Source: Lachnospiraceae bacterium
GTDB lineage: Bacteria > Bacillota > Clostridia > Lachnospirales > Lachnospiraceae
Length of the DNA stretch: 5,442 bases
Direction of reading: 5' to 3'
Assembly (NCBI GenBank): GCA_900769175.1
Contig: CAAGFP010000206.1
Location: 1 to 5,442, forward strand
Position 1 is the first letter of the stretch; each line of letters starts with the position of its first letter. The notes under the pieces were generated by a model, which was not told where the DNA came from, made no database searches, and worked only from the letters and a program-made list of their open reading frames with translations. The position numbers and the translations under genes are program-made. Below, piece after piece: positions 5,326 to 5,442 of the stretch.

Positions 5326-5352
5326 TGTCTCAAGAGTTGCATATTATATAAT
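5325..5352 (+). promoter_or_regulatory. Second candidate plus-strand promoter
   Basis: TTGTCT (5325-5330) and TATAAT (5347-5352) are 16 bases apart; the -35 matches consensus at four of six positions. The -10 is part of the palindrome ATTATATAAT (5343-5352). It would start transcription near 5359, outside direct overlap with the LexA box, so it could supply basal expression of the same downstream gene. Confidence 0.35.
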
Positions 5353-5422
5353 CACTACCAAAATAGAGTAAAGATTTTGTTGGTTGGAAAATAAAATAAA
5401 AAGAGAGTAATCTGTAATCCTT

Positions 5423-5431
5423 TGATATAAT
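5423..5431 (+). promoter_or_regulatory. Extended -10 element at right edge
   Basis: TGATATAAT carries the TGn extension in front of a perfect TATAAT (5426-5431). No good -35 lies 16-18 bases upstream, which extended -10 promoters can tolerate. With transcription starting near 5438 it would serve a gene beyond the window. Confidence 0.3.
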
Positions 5432-5442
5432 GGTTTCGACGA

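Overview
The window looks like chromosomal DNA from a low-GC, motile, Gram-positive anaerobe of the Clostridia, most likely Lachnospiraceae. This is inferred from the A+T-rich intergenic DNA, strong GGAGG-type ribosome binding sites, a flagellin with clostridial-type ends, and a Gram-positive GAAC-N4-GTTC SOS box. No rRNA, tRNA, CRISPR array or transposase was found.

Layout, left to right. Positions 1-419 carry no convincing protein gene but are rich in secondary structure: a nested hairpin (17-50), a 30-base near-perfect palindrome (60-89), and a 59-base rod-like hairpin (111-169). The rod starts exactly where a TATAAT box at 99-104 would place the transcription start. Positions 420-974 (+) encode a free-standing YbaK/ProX-type aminoacyl-tRNA deacylase. 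A strong, probably bidirectional terminator (1015-1044) separates it from a convergent two-gene operon on the minus strand: an ECF-type sigma factor (1933-2469), then a single-pass membrane protein (1047-1940) that is probably its anti-sigma factor. The two overlap by 8 bases. Upstream of them lies a candidate ECF-type, possibly autoregulated promoter.

Positions 2719-4776 (minus) encode an unusually large flagellin of 685 residues. Its ends are conserved, but it has a roughly 410-residue variable insert and six cysteines. The gene stands alone: it has its own sigma-28-type promoter (4884-4911) and its own terminator (2649-2696). Upstream of it lies a decayed fragment of a repeat-containing surface protein (5020-5259, minus). 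At the right edge, a perfect 14-bp LexA-type box fills the spacer of a plus-strand promoter that must serve a gene beyond the window.

No single undescribed multi-gene system is evident. The parts most worth following up are the structured region with its own promoter at 60-210, the large cysteine-containing flagellin insert, and the SOS-type promoter at the right edge.
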